This document shows, piece after piece, positions 36,116 through 43,684 of a stretch of 64,000 bases of DNA (position 1 is its first letter; every line of letters begins with the position of its first letter). The translations under genes and the position numbers were made by a program. The notes under the pieces are model-generated. The model had not been told where the DNA came from. It did no database searches and saw nothing but the letters and a program-made list of their open reading frames with translations. Where the stretch lies: positions 3,353,001 to 3,417,000 of the forward strand of contig NZ_JALJWV010000001.1 in assembly GCF_024169655.1 (NCBI RefSeq), given 5' to 3'. The stretch comes from Pseudomonas marginalis. GTDB taxonomy: Bacteria; Pseudomonadota; Gammaproteobacteria; Pseudomonadales; Pseudomonadaceae.

Positions 36116-37360
36116 TTGAAAAAGAACGTTCTTATCATTGGTGCAGGAGGTGTCGCCAAGGTGGTGGCCCACAAGTGCGCGCAGCACAACGACGAACTCG
36201 GTCGTATTGCTATCGCGTCGCGCAACATCTCCAAATGCCAGGCCATCATCGACAGCGTCAAGGCCAAGGGTAGCCTCAAAGTACCCGCCGACATCCAAGC
36301 CTTTGCGCTGAACGCCCTGGACGTGGAAGCGACCAAGGCCCTGATCCGCGAGACACAATCGCAGATCGTCATCAACGTCGGCTCCGCGTTCCTCAACATG
36401 TCGGTGCTGCGTGCCTGCATCGATACCGGCGTGGCTTACCTCGACACCGCCATCCACGAAGAGCCGGGTAAGGTCTGCGAGACCCCGCCGTGGTACGGCA
36501 ACTACGAATGGAACCACCTGGAAGAGTGCAAACAGAAGAACATCACCGCCATCCTTGGCGTGGGCTTCGACCCGGGTGTCGTCAACGCCTATGCCGCGCT
36601 GGCGCAGCAACAGCATTTCGACCGCATTGATTCGATCGACATTCTCGACGTCAATGCCGGCTCCCATGGCAAATACTTCGCCACCAATTTCGACCCGGAA
36701 ATCAACTTCCGCGAATTCACCGGACAGGTGTGGAGCTGGCAGAACAGCCAGTGGACCAGCAACACCATGTTCGAAGTCAAACGCACCGACGACCTGCCGG
36801 TGGTCGGTTCGCAGAACCTGTACCTGACCGGCCACGATGAAGTCCACTCGCTGTCGAAAAACCTCGACGTGCCCAACGTGCGCTTCTGGATGAGCTTCGG
36901 CGAACACTACATCAACGTGTTCACCGTGCTGAACAGCCTCGGCCTGCTCTCCGAAAAGCCGGTCACCACCGCCGAAGGCCTGCAAGTGGTGCCGTTGAAA
37001 GTGGTCAAGGCCGTGCTGCCCGACCCGTCTTCGCTCGCCCCTGGCTACACCGGCAAGACCTGCATCGGCGACTTGGTCAAAGGCACCAAGGATGGCCAGC
37101 CGCGCGAGATGTTCATCTACAACGTGGCGTGCCATGAAGAAGCCTTTGCTGAAACTGAAAGCCAGGGCATTTCCTACACCGCAGGCGTGCCACCCGTCGC
37201 CGCTGCGCTGCTGGTTGCACGTGGCGAGTGGGATGTGAAGCACATGGCCAACGTTGAGGAGCTGCCGGCTGAGCCGTTCCTCAAGGCGCTGGACGTGATG
37301 GGCTTGCCGACTCGGATCAAAGACGAGCACGGTGATCGGGCTTGGGATGCGATGGCCTGA
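36116..37360 (+). CDS. Carboxynorspermidine synthase (saccharopine dehydrogenase family)
   Basis: A 414-residue protein beginning at TTG with AAAGGAGAG nine bases upstream; this start gives the natural N-terminus LKKNVLIIGAGGVAKVVAHK, a Rossmann motif at residues about 6-13. The family landmarks are INVGSAFLNMSVLRACIDTGVAYLDTA and ILGVGFDPGVVNAYAAL. It should condense aspartate-semialdehyde with putrescine or diaminopropane using NADPH, forming the substrate of the decarboxylase upstream. An ATG at 36047 is in frame but overlaps the decarboxylase gene and lacks a ribosome site. Confidence 0.92.
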   Translation: MKKNVLIIGAGGVAKVVAHKCAQHNDELGRIAIASRNISKCQAIIDSVKAKGSLKVPADIQAFALNALDVEATKALIRETQSQIVINVGSAFLNMSVLRACIDTGVAYLDTAIHEEPGKVCETPPWYGNYEWNHLEECKQKNITAILGVGFDPGVVNAYAALAQQQHFDRIDSIDILDVNAGSHGKYFATNFDPEINFREFTGQVWSWQNSQWTSNTMFEVKRTDDLPVVGSQNLYLTGHDEVHSLSKNLDVPNVRFWMSFGEHYINVFTVLNSLGLLSEKPVTTAEGLQVVPLKVVKAVLPDPSSLAPGYTGKTCIGDLVKGTKDGQPREMFIYNVACHEEAFAETESQGISYTAGVPPVAAALLVARGEWDVKHMANVEELPAEPFLKALDVMGLPTRIKDEHGDRAWDAMA

Positions 37361-37382
37361 TAGGCGATAGCTGACCGAACCA

Positions 37383-37476
37383 AAATGTGGGAGGGGGCTT
37401 GCCCCGATAGCGGTAGATCAGTCACAGCTGTATTGACTGACACACTGTAATCGGGGGCAAGCCCCCTCCCACATTT
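37383..37476. repeat. REP doublet (REPIN)
   Basis: AAATGTGGGAGGGGGCTTGCCCCGATAG and an inverted copy flank a loop with TCAGTCACAGCTGTATTGACTGA. It lies between the convergent synthase and glutaminase genes and could end transcription from both sides. Confidence 0.9.
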
Positions 37477-37512
37477 GGATTCGTGATGCTTCCTGCACAC
37501 ACGGGAGCGGCC

Positions 37513-38421
37513 TCAAAACACCGACCAGCCAATCCGCTCACTCAGCAACTCCAACGCCTTGATCCCTGCCAGCGAATTCCCCGCCGCGTTCAACTCCGGC
37601 GACCACACGCACACCGTGAACTGCCCCGGCACCACCGCGACAATGCCGCCGCCGACTCCGCTCTTGCCCGGCAAGCCCACGCGATAGGCGAAATTCCCCG
37701 CCTCGTCATACAGCCCGCTGGTGGCCATGATCGAGTTGACCTGCTTGGTCTGGCGCGCGGTCAGAATCTGCTCGCCGCTGTGGGCACTTACCCCCTCGTT
37801 GGCCAGGAAGCTGAACGCCCTGGCCAAATCCAGGCAGCTCATTTGTAGCGCACAGTAATTGAAGTAACTGTGCAGCACCGCGTCGACATCGTTATGGAAG
37901 TTGCCGAACGACTTCATCAGGTAGGCCATGGCCGCATTGCGTGCGCCGTGTTGCGCTTCCGACTCGGCGACGACGCTGTTGACCAGGATCTGCGGGTTGC
38001 CCGACAGGCGCCGCACAAAGTCGCGCATCGACAGAATCGGCACGGCAAAGCGTGACTGGTTGATATCGCAGATCACCAGCGCGCCGGCATTGATAAAGGG
38101 GTTGCGTGGGCGACCGCGTTCGAACTCCAGCTGCACCAGCGAGTTGAACGGCTGGCCCGAGGGCTCGTGGCCCAGGCGCTCCCAGATGGTTTCGCCGCCG
38201 TGGTCGATGGCTTGCACCAGGCTGAACACCTTGGAAATGCTCTGCACCGAGAACAGGGTATCGGCATCCCCGGCGCAGTAGGCCGTGCCGTCATTGCCGT
38301 ACACAGCGATCCCCAGTTGATCGGCGGGCACGTCGGCCAGCGCGGGGATGTAGTCGGCGACTTTGCCGAGGCCGATCAGTGGACGAACTTCGTCGAGAAT
38401 CGACTCCAACAGCGCCTGCAT
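37513..38421 (-). CDS. glsB: Glutaminase (GlsB type)
   Basis: A 302-residue serine-dependent beta-lactamase-fold glutaminase that hydrolyses glutamine to glutamate and ammonia. The catalytic Ser-x-x-Lys is in [12 protein letters not shown]; further conserved parts are [26 protein letters not shown] and [18 protein letters not shown]. The start at 38421 ([17 protein letters not shown]) matches the length of known Pseudomonas glutaminases and has AGGAC upstream; an ATG at 38436 is an alternative. Single gene. Confidence 0.93.
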   Translation of the reverse strand: MQALLESILDEVRPLIGLGKVADYIPALADVPADQLGIAVYGNDGTAYCAGDADTLFSVQSISKVFSLVQAIDHGGETIWERLGHEPSGQPFNSLVQLEFERGRPRNPFINAGALVICDINQSRFAVPILSMRDFVRRLSGNPQILVNSVVAESEAQHGARNAAMAYLMKSFGNFHNDVDAVLHSYFNYCALQMSCLDLARAFSFLANEGVSAHSGEQILTARQTKQVNSIMATSGLYDEAGNFAYRVGLPGKSGVGGGIVAVVPGQFTVCVWSPELNAAGNSLAGIKALELLSERIGWSVF

Positions 38422-38519
38422 GTCTTGTCCTGTCATCGTTCTTTGAATCAGTGGTAAGCGGGGCGCGGAGGATACTTCAATGTACTCGGCAGGCCCACTG
38501 GCGGGAGGCGGTGTATGGC

Positions 38520-38930
38520 TTAGAAATACGTCACATCCGACACCTGCTCATCCAGCACATCCCGCGCCAGCGCCCATGCCTGGTCATTGGACCCCACCAG
38601 CAGCAGCGGATAACCCCAGGCCTGGCCGAAGGTCATGGCGAACGGCTTGAGTGCCCGGCGTTTGGCGGCGCAGGGCTCCACCTGGATCATGCCTTTGACA
38701 TACGCACGCAGGGCCTGCCGGTGTTTCCTCATCCAGAGCGAGGCATGCTCGCGCTCTTCGTAGGAATGCGCGTGATTGAGTTCGTCCAAGGCTTTTTCAT
38801 ACAGCAACACAAAAGATTGCTGACGTGCCAGCAGGCCTTCGAACATCACGAAGCTGTCCTGCGACCCGCCTTCATTCGGCGCATCAAAAACGATCTTCAC
38901 CACGGGAAATGTTGAACTGTCGAGGCGCAT
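38520..38930 (-). CDS. Hypothetical cytoplasmic protein
   Basis: A 136-residue protein, TAAGGAG before the ATG. The N-terminal part ([38 protein letters not shown]) resembles the start of STAS/SpoIIAA-like small proteins seen in Pseudomonas, followed by a helical E/R/H-rich part ([27 protein letters not shown]). No motif gives a function. It is divergent from the AraC-type regulator. Confidence 0.6.
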   Translation of the reverse strand: MRLDSSTFPVVKIVFDAPNEGGSQDSFVMFEGLLARQQSFVLLYEKALDELNHAHSYEEREHASLWMRKHRQALRAYVKGMIQVEPCAAKRRALKPFAMTFGQAWGYPLLLVGSNDQAWALARDVLDEQVSDVTYF

Positions 38931-39039
38931 GGCAGAGCTCCTTAATGAGAATTGATCTCACTATAAAGCTCGCAAGGCTGGACGGCATTGCACAGAATAG
39001 CCAAAATGTTTCGCAATTCAGCCAAGCTGCGAGCCCGCT

Positions 39040-39909
39040 ATGAAACGCCACCGCCTGGACCTGCATGATCCGCTATTGGCCAAGGATGCCGACGTAATCC
39101 CACGTGCCGTGGTGGCCGTAGGCGCGAGCAGTACGTCCGAGAGTTGGGAACACGTTCAGCACACCCACCGCAAAGGCCAGTTGATGTACACGCTGCGCGG
39201 GGTGATTCATTGCGAAATCGAGGCCGGTATCTGGATTGTGCCGCGCCAGTGCGCGCTGTGGATTCCCGGCGGTACGCCCCACGCCGCCCGTGGCTCCGGG
39301 GAAGCGGAGGTGTATTGCCTGCTGATCGACCCCGACGCTGCCAGCGCCCTGCCCTCGCAATGCTGCACCCTGGCGGTGTCCGGCCTGCTGCATGAGCTGA
39401 TCGGCAAAGCGGTGAGCTTCCCGCAGTTGTATGAAGTGAACGGTGCGCAGGGACGTTTGATCGGCACATTGCTGGACGAGCTGGCCCAGGCGCGCATCGA
39501 AGGCCTGCACCTGCCGATGCCCCAAGACCCGAGGCTGCGCCGCATGGCCGACAGTCTGCTGGCCAACCCCGGCGATAAAGCCACGCTCGGACAATGGGCG
39601 GTGCGCATCGGCATGAGCGAGCGCAGCATGACCCGCCTGTTGCTGGAGGAGTCCGGCCTGAGCTTCGGCCGCTGGCGCCGGCAGTTGCATGTGATCCTGT
39701 CGCTGCAACGACTGGCCAAGGGCGAAAGTGTGCAGCGGGTCGCCCTGGATTTGGGCTATGAGAATGCCAGCGGTTTTATCACCATGTTCCGCAAGGCCGT
39801 AGGCCAGCCGCCGGCGCGTTACCTGGCGGACCGCGCCGGGGTGGCGACGTCAACCGCTGCCCCTGCGGCCATTGCATTGCACTCGCTGCAGCCGCTTGAT
39901 CAGCGCTGA
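39040..39909 (+). CDS. AraC-family transcriptional regulator with cupin domain
   Basis: A 289-residue regulator. The N-terminal cupin (residues about 35-100: HTHRKGQLMYTLRG...WIPGGTPHAARGSG) probably senses a small ligand. The C-terminal AraC DNA-binding domain has two helix-turn-helix parts (TLGQWAVRIGMSERSMTRLLLEESG; VQRVALDLGYENASGFITMFRKAVGQPPARY). The target is unknown; the divergent hypothetical gene at 38520-38930 is the simplest guess. Its 3' end overlaps the convergent RNase T2 gene by 10 bases. Confidence 0.87.
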   Translation: MKRHRLDLHDPLLAKDADVIPRAVVAVGASSTSESWEHVQHTHRKGQLMYTLRGVIHCEIEAGIWIVPRQCALWIPGGTPHAARGSGEAEVYCLLIDPDAASALPSQCCTLAVSGLLHELIGKAVSFPQLYEVNGAQGRLIGTLLDELAQARIEGLHLPMPQDPRLRRMADSLLANPGDKATLGQWAVRIGMSERSMTRLLLEESGLSFGRWRRQLHVILSLQRLAKGESVQRVALDLGYENASGFITMFRKAVGQPPARYLADRAGVATSTAAPAAIALHSLQPLDQR

Positions 39910-40541
39910 ACCGGAATCCGGATATCCCCGCCCCGGCACTGGGTTTTCACACTCTTGGGGCAGCCGGCAAAACGCAGTTCCTTGCTCAGGCACACCCGCA
40001 CTTCGGACAACACCTTGCCCTTGCAGATCACCGCCACGCCATGGTTGCCCATGGCCGGGTTACTCTCGCGAAACAGCGCCTCGATCTCCCGCGCCTCCAG
40101 GTAACCCGGCACGTTGAACGGCTGCAATTGCTGCGGGATCTGCACCGTGGCCAAGGCCGCATCGGTGGCTTGCAGGTAGCGCGAGGCGCCCAGACCGCTG
40201 CAGGTGCCATGTTTGGACCATTCATGCTTGAGCAATGCCTGCGTCGGGAACATCAACGCGCCTTTGGCCAGCTCATCGGCCGACAGCCGCGACTGCGCAT
40301 CGCACGACGCCGGCCAGCCACCCCGCGCGTATTGCGGCCATAGCCCATGCAATACAAACCCATAGCCTTTGCCGCTGCATTGCTCGTTGTTCGGGTGCGC
40401 CAGGCAGAACGTCGGCGACCACGACAGCGACAGCACATAAAAATCAAAGTCCCCCGCCGGCCGCTGCTCCCGTGGCGCCGCCTGCGTCGCCATACTTGCC
40501 AGTACCCACCCCACGGCCAGCCAGGCTGCCTTGTATTTCAT
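39900..40541 (-). CDS. Ribonuclease T2 family protein
   Basis: A 213-residue exported RNase. Signal peptide at residues 1-21 (ending TQA). The two catalytic segments are intact: CAS I FVLHGLWPQ and CAS II KHEWSKHGTC, each with a catalytic His. Several cysteines (FCLAH, NEQCSG, GTC, CKGK, GCPKS, TQCRGG) fit a disulfide-bonded periplasmic enzyme. It should cut RNA without base specificity, like E. coli RNase I. Single gene. Confidence 0.92.
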   Translation of the reverse strand: MKYKAAWLAVGWVLASMATQAAPREQRPAGDFDFYVLSLSWSPTFCLAHPNNEQCSGKGYGFVLHGLWPQYARGGWPASCDAQSRLSADELAKGALMFPTQALLKHEWSKHGTCSGLGASRYLQATDAALATVQIPQQLQPFNVPGYLEAREIEALFRESNPAMGNHGVAVICKGKVLSEVRVCLSKELRFAGCPKSVKTQCRGGDIRIPVQR

Positions 40542-40630
40542 CCGTCTGTTCCTTGAAAAAATAAGCCCGCATTGTTAGCGCAGACCAACGCCCGGCGAAA
40601 GTCGTGAATGCAACACGTCGCCAAAGAAAA

Positions 40631-41611
40631 CTACTCAGGATGGTAGGGATTGCGTTGCAGCACCTTGTCCAGAATCCGATCGGTCTTCAACGCCTCGATC
40701 GCCAGCGCAGGATGCTCGGCGTCGCCGCGAATATGCGCATTCATGCCCAACACATGGTGCCACTGGATATGCGTGTGGCAAGGCACCTCCAGCACTTCGT
40801 CGACTTCCCCTTCAAGCCGCAAGGGTTGGTCGTCGAACACCGCAAACGTGATACGACCCTGCGTGCCGATCAGCTCGACGCGATCTTCACGGCGGTCCGC
40901 GACAAAGTTCCAGCAGCCCATGCCCAGCGCGCCGGAGCTGAAGGTCCAGCAGGCGGTCACCGCATCTTCCGCCGCATACCGCCCGGCCTGTCGCGCGGTA
41001 AACCCGGCAACCTCGACAATGTCCCCGGCCAGGTACTGGAACAGATCAAAGCCGTGGCTGGCCAGGTCGGCAAAATAGCCGCCGCCGGCAATGGCCGGGT
41101 CGGTGCGCCAGTTGGCGGCGCTGGTGTCTTCGACGGCCGGCGGCTTGCACAGGGACCAGGTCAGGTGCCGCAATTGGCCGATGCGCCCGTCGCGCAGCCA
41201 GTCGCGCACTTGCTGGAACCGCGGCAGCGAACGGCGATAGTAGGACACAAACAAATGCAGCCCGGCACGTTCGAAGGTGCGCTGCATCAATGCGCCCTGC
41301 TCGGCATTCAGTGCCATGGGTTTCTCGACGCAACAGTGCTTGCCGGCAGCGGCGACCATCAGGCTGTATTCGAGGTGGCTGTCGGGCGGTGTGGCGATGT
41401 ACACCGCGTCCACTTCAGGGTCGTTAATCAGTGCCTGCGCGTCGGTATAGAAACGGGCGATGCCGTGGCGTGCCGCATAATCGCGCACAACCTCTTCGCG
41501 GCGCCCCATCACGGCCACCAGAGCCGAACCTGGCGCTTTGTAGAAAGCAGGTCCACTCTTTAACTCAGTGACACTGCCACAACCGATCATGCCCCAACGT
41601 ACGGTTTTCAT
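40631..41611 (-). CDS. Gfo/Idh/MocA family oxidoreductase
   Basis: A 326-residue dehydrogenase. Rossmann segment VRWGMIGCGSVTELKSGP at the N-terminus, then VYIATPPDSHLEY and the motif CVEKPMALNAEQ, and the C-terminal domain with GGGYFADLASHGFDLFQYL. GAGG precedes the ATG. The substrate is unknown. It is not close to the three other family members in the window by sequence landmarks, so it is not a recent duplicate. Divergent from the NUDIX gene. Confidence 0.87.
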   Translation of the reverse strand: MKTVRWGMIGCGSVTELKSGPAFYKAPGSALVAVMGRREEVVRDYAARHGIARFYTDAQALINDPEVDAVYIATPPDSHLEYSLMVAAAGKHCCVEKPMALNAEQGALMQRTFERAGLHLFVSYYRRSLPRFQQVRDWLRDGRIGQLRHLTWSLCKPPAVEDTSAANWRTDPAIAGGGYFADLASHGFDLFQYLAGDIVEVAGFTARQAGRYAAEDAVTACWTFSSGALGMGCWNFVADRREDRVELIGTQGRITFAVFDDQPLRLEGEVDEVLEVPCHTHIQWHHVLGMNAHIRGDAEHPALAIEALKTDRILDKVLQRNPYHPE

Positions 41612-41737
41612 CTGTTTACCTCGTGCGTTGTCGTCAATCGACCAGTATCCACGTCATCACACAGGTGCGCCACCATCACCCAGCACGACATTTGCATTAC
41701 ACTTTTATGACAGACATTTCGCTGCGGGGTACAGACG

Positions 41738-42100
41738 GTGAAAATACGCGCAACGGTGATTTGCGAACACGAGGGGCACATCCTCTTCGTGCGCAAGGCC
41801 AGATCGAAATGGGCGTTGCCGGGCGGCAAGGTCGAACGCGACGAGCGCCCGGTCGGCGCAGCCGAGAGGGAGTTGGAAGAAGAAACCGGGTTGAACGTCG
41901 ACGGGCTGCTGTACCTGCAGGAATTGAAGGTGCGCGACACGCTGCACCATGTGTTCGAGGCGTCGGTCGTGAACATCGCGCAAGCGCGGCCATGCAATGA
42001 GATCACCGATTGCCGGTGGCACGCCTATGGTGCCCTGGACGAGCTGGACACCACCGACACCACGCGGCACATCGTCAAATCTTTTCTGCGACGCCTGTAG
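41738..42100 (+). CDS. NUDIX hydrolase
   Basis: A 120-residue enzyme beginning at GTG. The NUDIX box is complete: G-x5-E-x7-REUxEExGU seen as GGKVERDERPVGAAERELEEETGL (residues about 29-52). It should hydrolyse a nucleoside diphosphate linked to some group X; the short form is MutT-like. The preceding GGGG is a weak ribosome site, so the start is less certain. Single gene. Confidence 0.87.
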   Translation: MKIRATVICEHEGHILFVRKARSKWALPGGKVERDERPVGAAERELEEETGLNVDGLLYLQELKVRDTLHHVFEASVVNIAQARPCNEITDCRWHAYGALDELDTTDTTRHIVKSFLRRL

Positions 42101-42138
42101 TTCCGCACTCTGCCCGCTCGCTTGAGCAGGCCATTTGC

Positions 42139-42234
42139 TTACTGCCGTTCGACGAAGGATTTGACGAACGTGCCAGTGGCGGTGTGCGCCACCGTGCCGC
42201 CGCTTCCCCCGTGAACATGCGCGTTGATGATTAG
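42139..42234 (-). pseudogene. Protein-like 3' remnant, unrecognised
   Basis: The 486-base gap 42101-42586 has no complete gene. On the minus strand a stretch ending at TAA (42139-42141) reads INAHVHGGSGGTVAHTATGT then FVKSFVERQ, with a glycine/histidine/threonine pattern like a real protein end, but upstream it becomes low-quality and no start is visible. It may be the tail of a gene that was deleted. Confidence 0.2.
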
Positions 42235-42354
42235 TCTGGCCAACGGCTCACAGAACTGCGACCAACTCCGGTACCAAGACAAACACAATAGACGGATGCA
42301 CGCAGAGTTTGCCGAGATTTACGTTTGAAGTTGAGGTCAAATCCCAGGCAAAAA

Positions 42355-42387
42355 AAATCCCAAGTAGCTGATGGAAACTTGGGATTT
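42355..42387. terminator. Bidirectional terminator-like hairpin
   Basis: AAATCCCAAGT and ACTTGGGATTT form an 11-bp stem around 11 bases, with A-runs on one side and T/A on the other, so it could stop transcription from either direction. It lies between the NUDIX gene and the small genes on the minus strand. Confidence 0.6.
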
Positions 42388-42518
42388 AAAAATGCATAAA
42401 CCGTGGGAGGTGAACGCGCGGCTATAATACCGATTGCCTAAACCTGTAACAAGATGGTTTTAATCCTTTCGTCGGACTGAAGTCGCTGTAAGTCATTCAA
42501 TAACCACACATTTCTTAA

Positions 42519-42547
42519 GGTGGCCAGGTATATAAACGCCACTTTTT
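42519..42547 (+). terminator. Terminator-like hairpin with T-run
   Basis: GGTGGC and GCCAC pair around a 13-base loop and are followed by TTTTT at 42543-42547. It ends a ~110-base stretch that begins near TATAAT (42423-42428) and has no coding sequence. Confidence 0.4.
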
Positions 42548-42586
42548 GGTGCAACTACCGGAGTGACTTGCGAACACTATCTCCCT

Positions 42587-42871
42587 TTATAAAGAGGGGT
42601 TATCAATCGATCGCTGTATAAGACTTTTCATCGACTGTCCTCTCAACTGGTTGCACCTCTCGCTAAGTTCAATCCTGTTTGTCGACGCCGCACTGGCCAC
42701 GCGTTCCACTTGCCTGCAGAGGGCCAGGTGCTCGGCGGCCTCTTCACGCTGGCGGTCGACTTCGGTATTGAAGTGCACGAAATAGCTCCCCAACAACACC
42801 GCAATACACAGCACCGCGACCGCGAAGTAGCGCAAGCTGTCGGGCGACCGGGGCTCTGAAGGGTTCGTCAC
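42587..42871 (-). CDS. Small single-pass membrane protein
   Basis: A 94-residue protein starting at GTG. Residues about 14-31 form one membrane helix (YFAVAVLCIAVLLGSYFV), preceded by a short polar N-terminus and followed by a charged, probably coiled-coil tail (TEVDRQREEAAEHLALCRQVERVA) with two cysteines. The layout resembles an inner-membrane spanin or regulatory membrane peptide, but no phage genes surround it. Its start is one base after the stop of a 30-codon reading frame, so translation is probably coupled. The family is not recognised. Confidence 0.6.
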   Translation of the reverse strand: MTNPSEPRSPDSLRYFAVAVLCIAVLLGSYFVHFNTEVDRQREEAAEHLALCRQVERVASAASTNRIELSERCNQLRGQSMKSLIQRSIDNPSL

Positions 42872-42872
42872 C

Positions 42873-42965
42873 TTATTGCGCCCTGCTCTTCTGCCGGCGA
42901 GCTTCGGGGATCAGGAACAGCGCGGCGAGATCACCCGACGTCGCCTCGGAAAAAAGCGTTTGCAT
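42873..42965 (-). CDS. Very small ORF (30 aa) coupled to the membrane protein
   Basis: ATG at 42963-42965 stands 6 bases after a near-perfect ribosome site (TAGGAGG). It encodes 30 residues starting MQTLFSEATSGDLAALFLIP and ending in a basic tail (EARRQKSRAQ), stopping one base before the GTG of the following gene. The strong site and the coupling argue that it is translated. It could be a leader peptide or a small functional protein. Confidence 0.5.
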   Translation of the reverse strand: MQTLFSEATSGDLAALFLIPEARRQKSRAQ

Positions 42966-43061
42966 ACCTGCCTCCTAAATGCAGGACGCAATAGTATGCA
43001 AATTGAAATGCAGAGATTGTCGTGGATTTGTAAAACGCGCTGCCGAACAGCAAGAGCCTCC

Positions 43062-43391
43062 TTATTTACGCGCCACTTTGTAGCGCACGCAATCCTGATA
43101 AAAACTCTGGCGGATCGCCTCGGGTTTGAGCCGTGAACGACTGTCATAGGTCTGTTCGGTGATGCCCATGGCCATCATGCGCATCCATGATTTATTGAAC
43201 TTGATGGTCTGGATCTTCTGCCGCGCGGCATACAGTGAGACGCCCGAGAGCTTGAGTTCCTGAGCCCTGGCAGCCGTGCCCGCGCCCCAACTGCACATGT
43301 ACTTGTCACCCTCGCGCAGCTCCCGTGCCTGCACGGCAGCTGCGCCGCCGGCCAGGGAACAGGCGATCAGCATGATTCCAACAGTGCGCAT
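43062..43391 (-). CDS. Exported hypothetical protein
   Basis: A 109-residue protein with a signal peptide (residues 1-22, ending VQARE). The mature part is basic, with two cysteines (MCSWG and QDCVRY). The ATG at 43391 follows GAGGAAG; a GTG four codons upstream is an alternative. The sequence YMCSWGAGTAARAQELKLSG suggests a short periplasmic family found in Pseudomonas; no function is known. Confidence 0.65.
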   Translation of the reverse strand: MRTVGIMLIACSLAGGAAAVQARELREGDKYMCSWGAGTAARAQELKLSGVSLYAARQKIQTIKFNKSWMRMMAMGITEQTYDSRSRLKPEAIRQSFYQDCVRYKVARK

Positions 43392-43684
43392 TTGCTTCCT
43401 CACCTAACCACCTGAAAATAAAAGCGATTCTGGCGAGGATTTTGTTACAAAGGGGCCACTAAATTGCCTTACCGCACTGTATGAGTGGGTGCCTTCGTCG
43501 GAAATGGCCGGGTCTATATCGATATCACAATCAGTCGGATCGACATATTGGGTCGCCCTTTCAAGTCGTTTCATACGGTTTTTCCCCAGGCCGTGTCAGC
43601 CCCTTCTGATTTTTCCAGCCGTTCGTCCAGCGCCTTTTTTCCGCAGCAGACTCCGACGCCTTACCCTTTGCCGAGACGTCACGG
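43392..43684. other. Intergenic region upstream of the RHS gene
   Basis: The 293 bases before the RHS gene hold short overlapping open stretches but none with a ribosome site or protein-like composition. No PAAR, VgrG-adaptor or membrane-helix coding remnant of a longer RHS N-terminus was found here. Confidence 0.5.

Noticed and set aside
34984..36420. 478-codon minus-strand open frame
   Set aside because: Antisense of the carboxynorspermidine genes, which have clear family motifs and ribosome sites; the antisense product has none.
42101..42600. Prophage or integration site
   Set aside because: A terminator-like dyad, a spanin-like small gene and a protein-tail remnant are present, but there is no integrase, tRNA end or phage structural gene.
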